Of a stretch of DNA of 64,000 nucleotides, positions 32,033 through 40,311 are shown piece after piece (within the stretch, counting starts at the first letter, position 1; each line of letters opens with the position of its first letter). The notes beneath the pieces were generated by a model. That model ran no database searches, was not told the DNA's origin, and was given only the letters and a program-made list of their open reading frames with translations. The position numbers and the translations under genes were made by a program. Origin of the DNA: DATLXU01 sp035575515 (GTDB taxonomy: Bacteria; Acidobacteriota; Blastocatellia; UBA7656); NCBI GenBank assembly GCA_035575515.1, contig DATLXU010000067.1:7020-71019 (forward strand), written 5' to 3'.

Positions 32033-34450
32033 ATGTTAAAACTCGTCTGGCTCATTCCGGTCTTTCCGCTTCTCGGCTTTCTAGTCAATTTTATTCTCGG
32101 TCGCAGCCTGAGGCTGTCGGAGCGCGCAGTTTCAATCATCGGATGCGGCGTGATACTCGCCTCGCTCCTGCTCACGCTCGGAGCCTTTTACGATTATGCT
32201 GCGAACTACGCGCCTGCGAACAACCACAAGCCATACATCTCAACTCAGTTCACGTGGCTGCCCGGCGGCAAAGCGCACAAGACGCTTGTGCCGGAGACAG
32301 CCGAGCATGCACAGGCTGGCGAACGCGGCGAGTCAGACCATAACAAATCAGCAGGCTCGCGGCTCTCGGATTTCAACATCACATGGAGTTATCAAATAGA
32401 CCCGCTCTCGCTCGTGATGATGTTCATTGTCACGTTCGTGGGCTTCTGGATTCACGTCTTCGCCACCGGCTACATGCACGGCGACACGGGCTTCTATCGC
32501 TTCTTCGCTTACCTCAACCTGTTCATGTTCATGATGCTGTTGCTCGTGATGGCGTCGAACTTCATGGTCATGTTCATCGGGTGGGAGGGCGTGGGCCTGT
32601 GCTCGTACCTGCTCATCGGTTATTACTTCGACAGGCAGGAAGCTGGCGACGCATCAAAGAAAGCATTTGTCGTCAACCGTATTGGCGACGCCGGAATGGT
32701 CCTGGCCATATCGGGCATCTTCGCAGCGTTCGGAACACTTGAATTCAGCGAAGTCGCGCAGGCCGTCAGTTCCATTGGAGTCGAACAACTCTGGCAGTTC
32801 GGATTGATGTCGTGGCTTGCGTTAGGACTCTTCATCGGCGCGACGGGCAAGAGCGCGCAGATACCGCTCTACATCTGGCTGCCCGACGCGATGGCCGGCC
32901 CGACTCCCGTTTCGGCTCTGATTCACGCGGCGACGATGGTGACGGCGGGCGTCTTTATGGTCGTGCGGACGAACTTCATCTTTCAACGCTCGGTCACGAT
33001 GATGATGATAGTTGCGCTCGTCGGACTTCTCACCGCATTCATCGCTGCGACCATCGGCATCACACAGACGGACATCAAGAAGGTTCTCGCTTATTCGACC
33101 GTCTCGCAACTTGGCTATATGTTTTTGGCTTGCGGCGTGGGCGCGTTCGTCGCCGGAATCTTTCACGTATTCACTCACGCATTCTTCAAAGCCCTTCTCT
33201 TTTTAGGCTCAGGCTCGGTCATTCACGCGATGCACCATGAACAGGAGATGCCGCGAATGGGCGGCTTGGCGAAATATCTGCCGACGACTTATAAGGCGAT
33301 GATGATGGGATGGCTTGCCATCTGCGGCATCATCCCGTTTGCGGGCTTCTGGTCGAAAGACGAGATACTGTGGAAGACCTTTGACACTCAAATCTTCGGT
33401 GGCGGAAAGCTGCTGTGGTTTTTCGGATTCGTCACAGCCGGAATGACTGCGTTTTACATGACTCGATTGATGGGGCTGACCTTCTGGGGCGAAGAGCGAT
33501 TTCGCAAAGTTCACGCCGGAGGCGAAGCCGACGAAGCGCACGCAGCGGCGCACGATAAAGAACTCAAGCCGCACGATGCAATCACCGCTTCGGCAGGTGA
33601 TCGGCCTCATCACGCGCCCGGCGAGCACGTAGGCGCGCACGACGCAACTGACCGACTGAATGCTCACGGCATCGCTCACGCGCATTACGAGCCGCACGAA
33701 TCGCCGCGCAACATGACATTGCCGTTGGTCGTGCTCGCGTTCTTTTCAGTAGTCGCGGGACTCGTAGGCATACCGGCGGCGCTATCGGGCGGCGCGAACA
33801 TAAATCTGTTCGAGCGATGGCTTGAGCCTGTCGTCCAAGAAGTGCACAGCGAACCGGCAACAGCGAACGAAGCCTCAGAACCGGCTCCGGGAGCCGGTTC
33901 TGAGGCAGCGGCAGAAGCTGGCGGCGCGCACGGCGAAGGCTCGCATCCGGTTGATCCGATGGAGTACGTCCTGATGCTCGCTTCGCTCGGCATCGCAGCG
34001 GGCGGCATCTATCTCGGACGATTGTTCTACGTGAAGCGGCCTGACCTGCCGCGCATCTGGGCCGAAAAGCTTCGCCCGCTCTACACGCTCAGTTTCAACA
34101 AATGGTATTGGGATTGGCTGCTCGACGTGAAGGGAGTCGAGGCGGCTAAAGCCGTCAACAACGCGCTGTGGTCGGTTGACGCTGAAGTGGTTGACGGCGG
34201 CGTGAACGGCGCGGGATGGTTCGCGCGATTCTGGGCGAAGGTCACAGGTTGGTGGGACAAGTGGGTTATTGATCTTGCGGTGAACGCGACCGGATGGATA
34301 ACGCGCGCAGGCTCGATCATCCTGCGCAGTTTTCAGACGGGCTTCTGGCAGAACTACGCGCTGCTGTTCGCCATCGGGCTGTTTATTCTTCTGGCTGTGT
34401 ATGTGTACTCGGCTGTGCCGATTACGCTCAAAGGACTTTTCGGGAAATAG
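32033..34450 (+). CDS. nuoL: NADH-quinone oxidoreductase subunit L
   Basis: 805 residues (E. coli 613). Distal antiporter-like proton pump with the long lateral helix. Core motifs: FIGWEGVGLCSYLLIGYY, AFVVNRIGDAG, IYIWLPDAMAGPTPVSALIH, DIKKVLAYSTVSQLGYMF, HAFFKALLFLGSGSVIHAMH, FAGFWSKDEILW. Two low-complexity insertions add length: a His/Ala-rich loop at about residues 495-560 (VHAGGEADEAHAAAHDKE, HAHYEPHESP) and a second near 612-640 (ANEASEPAPGAGSEAAAEAG), which contains a perfect inverted repeat at DNA level. A third insert lies near residue 75-108. The ATG at 32033 directly abuts a repeat array; an in-frame GTG at 32015 lies inside it. Confidence 0.96.
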   Translation: MLKLVWLIPVFPLLGFLVNFILGRSLRLSERAVSIIGCGVILASLLLTLGAFYDYAANYAPANNHKPYISTQFTWLPGGKAHKTLVPETAEHAQAGERGESDHNKSAGSRLSDFNITWSYQIDPLSLVMMFIVTFVGFWIHVFATGYMHGDTGFYRFFAYLNLFMFMMLLLVMASNFMVMFIGWEGVGLCSYLLIGYYFDRQEAGDASKKAFVVNRIGDAGMVLAISGIFAAFGTLEFSEVAQAVSSIGVEQLWQFGLMSWLALGLFIGATGKSAQIPLYIWLPDAMAGPTPVSALIHAATMVTAGVFMVVRTNFIFQRSVTMMMIVALVGLLTAFIAATIGITQTDIKKVLAYSTVSQLGYMFLACGVGAFVAGIFHVFTHAFFKALLFLGSGSVIHAMHHEQEMPRMGGLAKYLPTTYKAMMMGWLAICGIIPFAGFWSKDEILWKTFDTQIFGGGKLLWFFGFVTAGMTAFYMTRLMGLTFWGEERFRKVHAGGEADEAHAAAHDKELKPHDAITASAGDRPHHAPGEHVGAHDATDRLNAHGIAHAHYEPHESPRNMTLPLVVLAFFSVVAGLVGIPAALSGGANINLFERWLEPVVQEVHSEPATANEASEPAPGAGSEAAAEAGGAHGEGSHPVDPMEYVLMLASLGIAAGGIYLGRLFYVKRPDLPRIWAEKLRPLYTLSFNKWYWDWLLDVKGVEAAKAVNNALWSVDAEVVDGGVNGAGWFARFWAKVTGWWDKWVIDLAVNATGWITRAGSIILRSFQTGFWQNYALLFAIGLFILLAVYVYSAVPITLKGLFGK
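33872..33906. repeat. perfect 16-bp inverted repeat inside nuoL
   Basis: GCCTCAGAACCGGCTC (33872-33887), loop CGG, and its exact complement GAGCCGGTTCTGAGGC (33891-33906). The core GGCTC-NNN-GAGCC is the REP-like palindrome seen elsewhere. It encodes ASEPAPGAGSEA in a loop of NuoL. Confidence 0.9.
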
Positions 34451-34452
34451 AT

Positions 34453-34580
34453 TGTAGGGGGCGGGTCTCGACCCGCTGCGCGGGTTCCCCGGCCCGAATC
34501 GCGCATTAATCAAATTGGCCGATGGCAAATCTATCTCATTGCCTTCGGCAATCCGGGCAGGGACAAGCCCCGCCCCTACA
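34453..34580. repeat. 128-bp element with terminal inverted repeats between nuoL and nuoM
   Basis: TGTAGGGG (34453-34460) and CCCCTACA (34573-34580) bound it. Inside are a perfect GCGGGTC/GACCCGC hairpin (34461-34476) and another stem GCCGA-GGCAA / TTGCC-TCGGC (34518-34549). It looks like a small non-coding mobile or structured element; no target duplication was identified. Confidence 0.7.
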
Positions 34581-34608
34581 GGTCGGTTAATCAAAGGAGA
34601 CTCTGGCT

Positions 34609-36459
34609 ATGCCTGGTCGCATGGAGATTTTTGGAATCGGCATTCTGTCGTGGGTGACGTGGTTACCGGCGGCTGGCGGGTTGATGCTGCTCTTTTTCAA
34701 TCGCGCTAAAAACGACCGCATCCGCTGGTTTGCAAACCTCTGGATCGTGCTCTGCTTCTTGGTTTCAATCCCGCTCGTCACAGGACTTGGCGCGGGGCGT
34801 CCCGGTTATGACCGCGCTTACGGCGGATTGCAATTCATCGAAGACCACGAATGGATACCGCTAATCGGCGCGCGTTATCAATTAGGCATTGATGGTCTCG
34901 CGCTCGTGCTCTTGATGCTGACGACGCTTTTGGGAGTCGTGTCGGTCATCTGCTCGTGGGACTACATCCGCGAGAAGGGGCGCGAGAAAGAGTATTACAT
35001 CATGCTGCTGCTGTTGCAGACGGGCATGATCGGCGCGTTCGTGTCGGCTGATCTCTTTCTGTTCTTCATCTTCTGGGAAGTAATGCTCGTGCCGATGTAT
35101 TTTTTAATCGGCATCTGGGGCGGCAAGAACCGGCTCTATTCCGCAATCAAGTTTTTCCTTTACACCCTTGTCGGCTCGGTCGTGATGCTGCTTGCGGTAT
35201 TGAAGCTCTACTTCATTTTTCCCGAAGTCGTGCAGAAGCGCGCGCCTGATGTTTTGGCAACAGCGGAACAGATCACGGCGAGCAGCGTGACCGATCCTTC
35301 GCGAGCAGGCCAGCGCAACGAGCAGATGTTCAAGATGATTGACGATGCGATGAAGCGCGCCGAAGGCATTGACCCCGCTGACCCCGAAGGCAAGCGCGCG
35401 CTGCCATCAAGTTATGTCCGCAGCTCGTTCAACATCCCTGCGCTCACAGCTATCGGTCCGCACATAAAAACCGTATTCGGCCTGAGCGTAGTCATCTGGC
35501 TGTTCATAGGCTTTTCGCTTTCGTTCGCAATAAAAGTTCCGATGTTTCCATTTCACACGTGGCTGCCGGATGCGCACTACGACGCGCCGACGGCTGGCTC
35601 TGTGATTCTTGCGGGCGTGCTGCTCAAGATGGGAACGTATGGCTTCATGCGATTTTCGCTTCCGATGTTTCCCGATGCGGCGACTCATCCGCGAGTCCGT
35701 CAGGTGATGATAGTGCTTGCGATTATCGGCATCATCTACGGCGCGCTCGTGGCGATGGCGCAAAAGGATGTTAAGAAGCTCGTCGCTTACTCGTCGGTCT
35801 CGCATCTTGGATTTGTGATGCTTGGCTTGTTCGCCCTTAACCCGAACGGCATCAACGGCGCGGTGATGCAGATGATTAATCACGGCATCTCAACGGGCGC
35901 GCTCTTTATGCTTGCAGGCATCCTCTACGAGCGGCGGCATACGTACGATATTGCCGAGTTCGGCGGGCTTGCGCACGTGATGCCGATCTACTCGACGATA
36001 TTTTTAATCGTCACGCTGTCGTCTTTAGGCTTGCCGTTGATGAATAATTTCATCGGCGAGTTTCTGACGATTCGAGGCGCATTTGAAGCGAACCCCTACT
36101 GGGGCGGCTTCGCCGTCATCGGGATCATTCTCGGCGCGGCCTATATGCTGTGGCTGTATCAACGAGTCTTCTTCGGGCAGGTGACGAAGGAAGAGAATCG
36201 CGGGTTGCGCGATTTGAACGCGCGCGAGGCATGGCAGTTCGCGCCGCTGATTTTCCTGATCTTCTGGATCGGCGTTTACCCGAAGCCCGTGCTTTCCTAC
36301 ATCAACCCGCAGACTGAGGTAGTCGTCGCGCAGGTGCAGCCTGATTACTTCAAGAACGCGCCCGCTGCCCAGCGGCCTCAGATGGCGAAAGAAGAGCCTG
36401 CGGCGAACGAAGCCGCTCCGGCTCACGTTGAAATCGAAGAGCCGGAAGAGAGCAAGTAA
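34609..36459 (+). CDS. nuoM: NADH-quinone oxidoreductase subunit M
   Basis: 616 residues (E. coli about 509). Antiporter-like proton pump. Motifs: FFIFWEVMLVPMYFLIGIWGG with the key Glu, IKVPMFPFHTWLPDAHYDAP, DVKKLVAYSSVSHLGFVMLG with the key Lys, and MINHGISTGALFMLAG. An extra polar insertion of about 65 residues (about 210-275; QKRAPDVLATAEQITASSVT, SRAGQRNEQMFKMIDDAMKR) is absent from most NuoM, along with an acidic tail (KEEPAANEAAPAHVEIEEP). AAAGGAG lies 9 nt before ATG 34609. nuoN follows after a hairpin array. Confidence 0.96.
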   Translation: MPGRMEIFGIGILSWVTWLPAAGGLMLLFFNRAKNDRIRWFANLWIVLCFLVSIPLVTGLGAGRPGYDRAYGGLQFIEDHEWIPLIGARYQLGIDGLALVLLMLTTLLGVVSVICSWDYIREKGREKEYYIMLLLLQTGMIGAFVSADLFLFFIFWEVMLVPMYFLIGIWGGKNRLYSAIKFFLYTLVGSVVMLLAVLKLYFIFPEVVQKRAPDVLATAEQITASSVTDPSRAGQRNEQMFKMIDDAMKRAEGIDPADPEGKRALPSSYVRSSFNIPALTAIGPHIKTVFGLSVVIWLFIGFSLSFAIKVPMFPFHTWLPDAHYDAPTAGSVILAGVLLKMGTYGFMRFSLPMFPDAATHPRVRQVMIVLAIIGIIYGALVAMAQKDVKKLVAYSSVSHLGFVMLGLFALNPNGINGAVMQMINHGISTGALFMLAGILYERRHTYDIAEFGGLAHVMPIYSTIFLIVTLSSLGLPLMNNFIGEFLTIRGAFEANPYWGGFAVIGIILGAAYMLWLYQRVFFGQVTKEENRGLRDLNAREAWQFAPLIFLIFWIGVYPKPVLSYINPQTEVVVAQVQPDYFKNAPAAQRPQMAKEEPAANEAAPAHVEIEEPEESK

Positions 36460-36465
36460 TTTGAC

Positions 36466-36538
36466 GTGGCGCCGCCGTCTCGGCGGCAGTTGCGTGAGCG
36501 AGACGCTCACTAGACAGCCAGCTAGAAGCTGGCGCTAC
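36466..36538. repeat. triple 7-3-7 hairpin array between nuoM and nuoN
   Basis: Three perfect 17-bp hairpins in a row: GCCGCCG-TCT-CGGCGGC (36471-36487), GTGAGCG-AGA-CGCTCAC (36494-36510), GCCAGCT-AGA-AGCTGGC (36517-36533). The ends GTGGCGCC and GGCGCTAC are near-inverted. Compare 53358-53425. Confidence 0.85.
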
Positions 36539-36557
36539 CATTGGCACGACAAAAAGT

Positions 36558-38210
36558 ATGCTGCTACTACAAGCACCACCTGATTTTCTGAATCTCGCGC
36601 GACAGGCTGCGCAATACATAATGCCTGAAGCTATCCTGACGCTATTCGCCTGCGCCGCGCTCGTGTTGGATGTCATGCTGCCGCGCAATCAGAAGCGTAT
36701 AGTCGCGTGGGTGAGCCTCGCGGGCGTTGGCTTTGCCCTTGCTTCGCTTGGCATTCTTTATTTCAACTTCGTCAGCCGCAGCGGGTCGAGCACGGCTTTC
36801 TACAACATGATCGTGCTCGATAATTATGCTGTCGTCTTCAAGCTGATCTTCCTCATCGGCGCGGCGCTTTCGATATTGCTCTCGATTCGCTACCTCGAAG
36901 AAGAAGGCGAGCAGCGCGGCGAATACTACGGGCTGATACTGTTTTCCGTAGTCGGCATGATGTTTATGGCATCAGGCGTTGACCTGCTGATGTTGTTCAT
37001 CTCGCTCGAACTGATGGCCATCTCGATTTACATACTGGTCGGCTATCTTCGACGCGACAGAAAATCAAACGAAGCCTCGATGAAGTATTTTCTGCTCGGC
37101 GCGTTCTCATCTGGTGTGTTGCTGTACGGCATCTCGCTCGTCTATGGAATTACGGGCACGACCAACCTTGAACAGATTGCGAACGCGCTGCCGAAAGTGA
37201 TCTCAGGACTCAACGCGCTCAACCCTCAAGCCGCTGCGCCCGATATGCGGTACATGCTTATGATAGGCATGACGCTTATGGCCGCAGGGATGTTCTTCAA
37301 GGTTGCAGCGGTGCCGTTTCACATGTGGGCGCCCGACGCTTACGAAGGCGCACCTACTTCCACTACAGCTTTCATGTCGGTCGCGGTCAAGGCCGCGAGC
37401 TTTGCGATGTTCGGACGAATATTTTTGTATGGACTGCCCGGATTAAGAAGCGGCATCACGGGCACGCCATCGCTTCCGGGATGGGCCACGCTGTTGGGAG
37501 TGATTGCAGCAATAACGATTGTCTGGGGGAATCTCGCCGCGATCACTCAACAAAACACCAAGCGGCTGCTCGCTTATTCATCAATCTCACACGCGGGCTA
37601 CACGCTGCTCGGTTTGATTGCCGGAAACGAAACCGGCTACACAGGGTTCATCGTCTATCTGCTCATCTACACGATAATGAATCTCGGCGTGTTCGGCTGC
37701 ATCATCGCGCTGCGCCGTCGAGGCATCATCGGCGACCGCATGGAAGATTTGAATGGCTTGATGCGCAAAGCGCCGTGGCTAACGGTGATGATGACGATTT
37801 TCCTGCTCTCGCTCGGCGGCATACCTCCGACAGCAGGCTTCATCGGAAAGTTCTATCTGTTTGCTGGTCTGATTCAAACCGGCAACGTCTGGATGGTGCG
37901 GCTTGCGGTGCTTGCAGTCTTGATGAGCGCGGTGTCGCTTTATTATTACATCCGATTCATCCGCGCGATGTACATCGAACCTGAATCGGAGCCGCAGCCG
38001 GTCAGGCTCGCCGCCCCGCTTTACGTCGCGCTCGGAGTTGCCACAGTCCTTGTGCTCTACATAGGCATATTTCCGCAGCGCGCGATTGATTTGACGAAGC
38101 GGGCGGGAGCGGTCCTCGTCGAACAACAGAACAAAGCAGAGCAGAACAAGACAAGGCAAAGCGGGCCTGGCGTACCGCAGGATGTTTCCGAGATGACTCC
38201 CTCGCCGTAA
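36558..38210 (+). CDS. nuoN: NADH-quinone oxidoreductase subunit N
   Basis: 550 residues. Third antiporter-like proton pump of Complex I. Motifs: GLILFSVVGMMFMASGVDLLMLFISLELMAISIYILVG cut into helices with the key Glu in SLELM, KVAAVPFHMWAPDAYEGAP, TKRLLAYSSISHAGYTLLGL, and PPTAGFIGKFYLFAGLI. A polar tail ends the protein. The next gene, atpZ, starts 3 bases after the stop, consistent with one transcript. Confidence 0.96.
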   Translation: MLLLQAPPDFLNLARQAAQYIMPEAILTLFACAALVLDVMLPRNQKRIVAWVSLAGVGFALASLGILYFNFVSRSGSSTAFYNMIVLDNYAVVFKLIFLIGAALSILLSIRYLEEEGEQRGEYYGLILFSVVGMMFMASGVDLLMLFISLELMAISIYILVGYLRRDRKSNEASMKYFLLGAFSSGVLLYGISLVYGITGTTNLEQIANALPKVISGLNALNPQAAAPDMRYMLMIGMTLMAAGMFFKVAAVPFHMWAPDAYEGAPTSTTAFMSVAVKAASFAMFGRIFLYGLPGLRSGITGTPSLPGWATLLGVIAAITIVWGNLAAITQQNTKRLLAYSSISHAGYTLLGLIAGNETGYTGFIVYLLIYTIMNLGVFGCIIALRRRGIIGDRMEDLNGLMRKAPWLTVMMTIFLLSLGGIPPTAGFIGKFYLFAGLIQTGNVWMVRLAVLAVLMSAVSLYYYIRFIRAMYIEPESEPQPVRLAAPLYVALGVATVLVLYIGIFPQRAIDLTKRAGAVLVEQQNKAEQNKTRQSGPGVPQDVSEMTPSP

Positions 38211-38213
38211 TTT

Positions 38214-38450
38214 ATGCCTTCCGACGATGACAAGCAGAATGGCGGAATAAGCTGGCGGCAGGCGCTGACGACCGTAGGGCTTGCGCTTGCCATCCCCTGG
38301 ATGATTGGCGTGCCTGCAGTCGTCGGCTGGTACGTTGATAAGAAGTACGCGACGTGGCCGCTGTGGTTCATCGTCGGCCTTTCGATAGGACTCATCGGAA
38401 CTGCGCTCGACATCTATCGCCTGCTGAAACGATTCGGACAATTCAAATGA
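38214..38450 (+). CDS. atpZ: AtpZ/AtpI-type ATP synthase accessory protein
   Basis: 78 residues with two membrane segments (VGLALAIPWMIGVPAVVGWY; LWFIVGLSIGLIGTALDIY) and a basic end YRLLKRFG. GVPAVVGWYVDKKY and the GxxxGxxx helix are typical of AtpZ, which assists F-type ATP synthase c-ring assembly and divalent cation transport. Normally it precedes atp genes; here it follows nuoN by 3 bases, and no atp structural gene is present. AtpZ and AtpI cannot be separated with certainty by eye. Confidence 0.82.
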   Translation: MPSDDDKQNGGISWRQALTTVGLALAIPWMIGVPAVVGWYVDKKYATWPLWFIVGLSIGLIGTALDIYRLLKRFGQFK

Positions 38451-38527
38451 CAGACGGCTCCGCCTGTCCTCTCGCCCGATTATCAGGTTATATTTCTCGT
38501 CTGACTAAACCACACAAGAGGGATTGA

Positions 38528-39295
38528 ATGATTGACTTTGCCATTCGCGTGGCTCAAGACGCGGGCCGATTGCTCCGCGACCGGCTCGGCACAACTATTG
38601 ACATAGGCCACAAAGGCGCAATCAATATCGTCACCGACGTTGACCTGGCGAGCGAGCGGTTGATTCGCGAAGCGATTGCGACGCACTACCCGCGCCACGA
38701 AGTGCTGGCCGAAGAGGGCGGCCTTGCCGAAAGCACGTCGGATTATCGCTGGATTGTTGACCCGTTGGACGGAACAACAAACTACGCGCACGGCTATCCG
38801 ATCTTCTGCGTTTCGATTGCGCTCGAATACAAAGGCGAGACGATTCTCGGCGTCGTTTATGATCCTATGCGCGAAGAGGTCTTCACAGCCGAACGCGGCA
38901 GCGGCGCGTGGTTGAACAATCGGCGCATTCGAGTGTCTCAGACTGTTGACTTGATGCAAAGTTTGCTTTCGACTGGCTTCCCTTACGACATCAAAACGTC
39001 GAGCCTGACGAACCTCGATCACTGGGCTAACTTCGCGATGAACGCGCAGGCGCTTCGACGCGACGGCGCGGCGGCGATTGACCTGTGCTACGTTGCATGC
39101 GGCAGGTTTGACGGATTCTGGGAATTGAATCTCAGCCCTTGGGACACAGCAGCAGGCGCGTTGATCGCAGAAGAAGCCGGTGGCCGCATCACCGATTTTG
39201 ATGGCGGCAAGTTTTCAAACTACAAGCCGCAAATCGTGGCGAGCAACGGTCTCATTCATGATCGCATGATTGAAGTGCTGGCTATGGCGAAGTAG
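38528..39295 (+). CDS. inositol monophosphatase family phosphatase
   Basis: 255 residues, normal family length. Metal-dependent phosphatase: EEGG (metal Glu), the signature WIVDPLDGTTNYAHGYP (IMPase motif DPxDGTxN), and the C-terminal SPWDTAAGALIAEEAGG with the third metal Asp. Substrates in the family include inositol-1-phosphate, fructose-1,6-bisphosphate and histidinol phosphate. GAGGGATTG precedes ATG 38528. The gene lies upstream of thrB across a repeat element; no direct pathway link. Confidence 0.93.
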   Translation: MIDFAIRVAQDAGRLLRDRLGTTIDIGHKGAINIVTDVDLASERLIREAIATHYPRHEVLAEEGGLAESTSDYRWIVDPLDGTTNYAHGYPIFCVSIALEYKGETILGVVYDPMREEVFTAERGSGAWLNNRRIRVSQTVDLMQSLLSTGFPYDIKTSSLTNLDHWANFAMNAQALRRDGAAAIDLCYVACGRFDGFWELNLSPWDTAAGALIAEEAGGRITDFDGGKFSNYKPQIVASNGLIHDRMIEVLAMAK

Positions 39296-39296
39296 G

Positions 39297-39367
39297 TACC
39301 ATGTCCTGGGTGCCGGGGATCAATTCCTCATGACCTCTCCCTGACACCCGGCATCTGACACCTGATG
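39297..39367. repeat. STRR-like inverted heptamer element
   Basis: Right arm CCTGACA, CCCGGCA, TCTGACA, CCTGATG (39340-39367) in exact register. Left arm TACCATG, TCCTGGG, TGCCGGGG (39297-39318) is its inverted type. It lies between the IMPase-like gene and thrB. Confidence 0.75.
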
Positions 39368-39377
39368 TCGAGAGCGG

Positions 39378-40301
39378 ATGCAAAAAGCTGAAATCACAAT
39401 TCCCGCGTCGACTTCAAATCTGGGCGCGAGCTTTGACGCTTGCGGTCTTGCGCTCGCGCTCTACCTGCGTGTGACGGTTGAAGAGAGCGCGAGCGAGTTT
39501 GAGATAATTCCAACGGGTGAAGGCTCGGAGCGTGTCGAACGCGGCGAATCGAATCTGATTGCGCGGGTTGCTCGCGCGGTGGCCGATGATCGCAAGAGAA
39601 AAATAAGCGGCGCGCGGCTCGCGGTTCACAGCGAGATACCGCTTGCTCGCGGGCTTGGCTCAAGCAGCGCGGCTATCATCGCGGGCATTTCGGTCTATGA
39701 AACCCTTTCAGGCGAGCGATTGAGCGAAGATGATATTTTCAATTACGCGCTTCGGTTTGAAGAGCACGGCGACAACCTCGCGCCCAGCCTTCTTGGCGGA
39801 CTTGTAGCCGCGTGCGTAGTCGAGCGCAATGCCACCCGCTCGCTTGTAACCGTCAAGCGCGCGTGGCCCGAAGAAGTGAAGATAGTTCTCATGGTGCCCG
39901 ACTTCGAGATGAACACAGCGGAGATGCGCCGCGCGCTTCCCCGCGAAGTTTCGATGAAGGATGCTGTTTTCAACGTGCAGCGCGCGGCGTTATTACAGGC
40001 TCTGATTTCAGAGCGGCGTTTTGAATTGCTCAATGAAGCGTTGCGCGATAGACTTCATCAGCCGTATCGCGTGCCGCGCGCACAGGGACTCAGCGATGTG
40101 CTTGCGATGAATGACGAAGTCGAGGAGTATCGCGGCTTGCTCGGCGTTGCCGTGAGCGGCGCGGGTTCAACTATGGTCGCGTTTGCAACGGAGAATTTTT
40201 CGGCCATAGCCGATGAGATGATTGACCGGCTCGCCCGTCACGGCGTCGGCTCGCGCGCGCTTCAGGTCGCCGTCGACAACACGGGCCGCATAATCAAATG
40301 A
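39378..40301 (+). CDS. thrB: homoserine kinase
   Basis: 307 residues. GHMP kinase making O-phosphohomoserine for threonine synthesis. N-terminal IPASTSNLGASFDACGLALALY matches ThrB (usually PATxANLGPGFD). The GHMP ATP loop is IPLARGLGSSSAAIIAG. RFEEHGDNLAPSLLGG matches the family EGHxDNxAPxxxGG motif, and the C-terminal GVAVSGAGSTMVAF fits motif 3. No thrA or thrC nearby. ATG 39378 after GAGAGCGG. The lipoprotein gene follows after 10 bp. Confidence 0.93.
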   Translation: MQKAEITIPASTSNLGASFDACGLALALYLRVTVEESASEFEIIPTGEGSERVERGESNLIARVARAVADDRKRKISGARLAVHSEIPLARGLGSSSAAIIAGISVYETLSGERLSEDDIFNYALRFEEHGDNLAPSLLGGLVAACVVERNATRSLVTVKRAWPEEVKIVLMVPDFEMNTAEMRRALPREVSMKDAVFNVQRAALLQALISERRFELLNEALRDRLHQPYRVPRAQGLSDVLAMNDEVEEYRGLLGVAVSGAGSTMVAFATENFSAIADEMIDRLARHGVGSRALQVAVDNTGRIIK

Positions 40302-40311
40302 AGGTGAAGAA

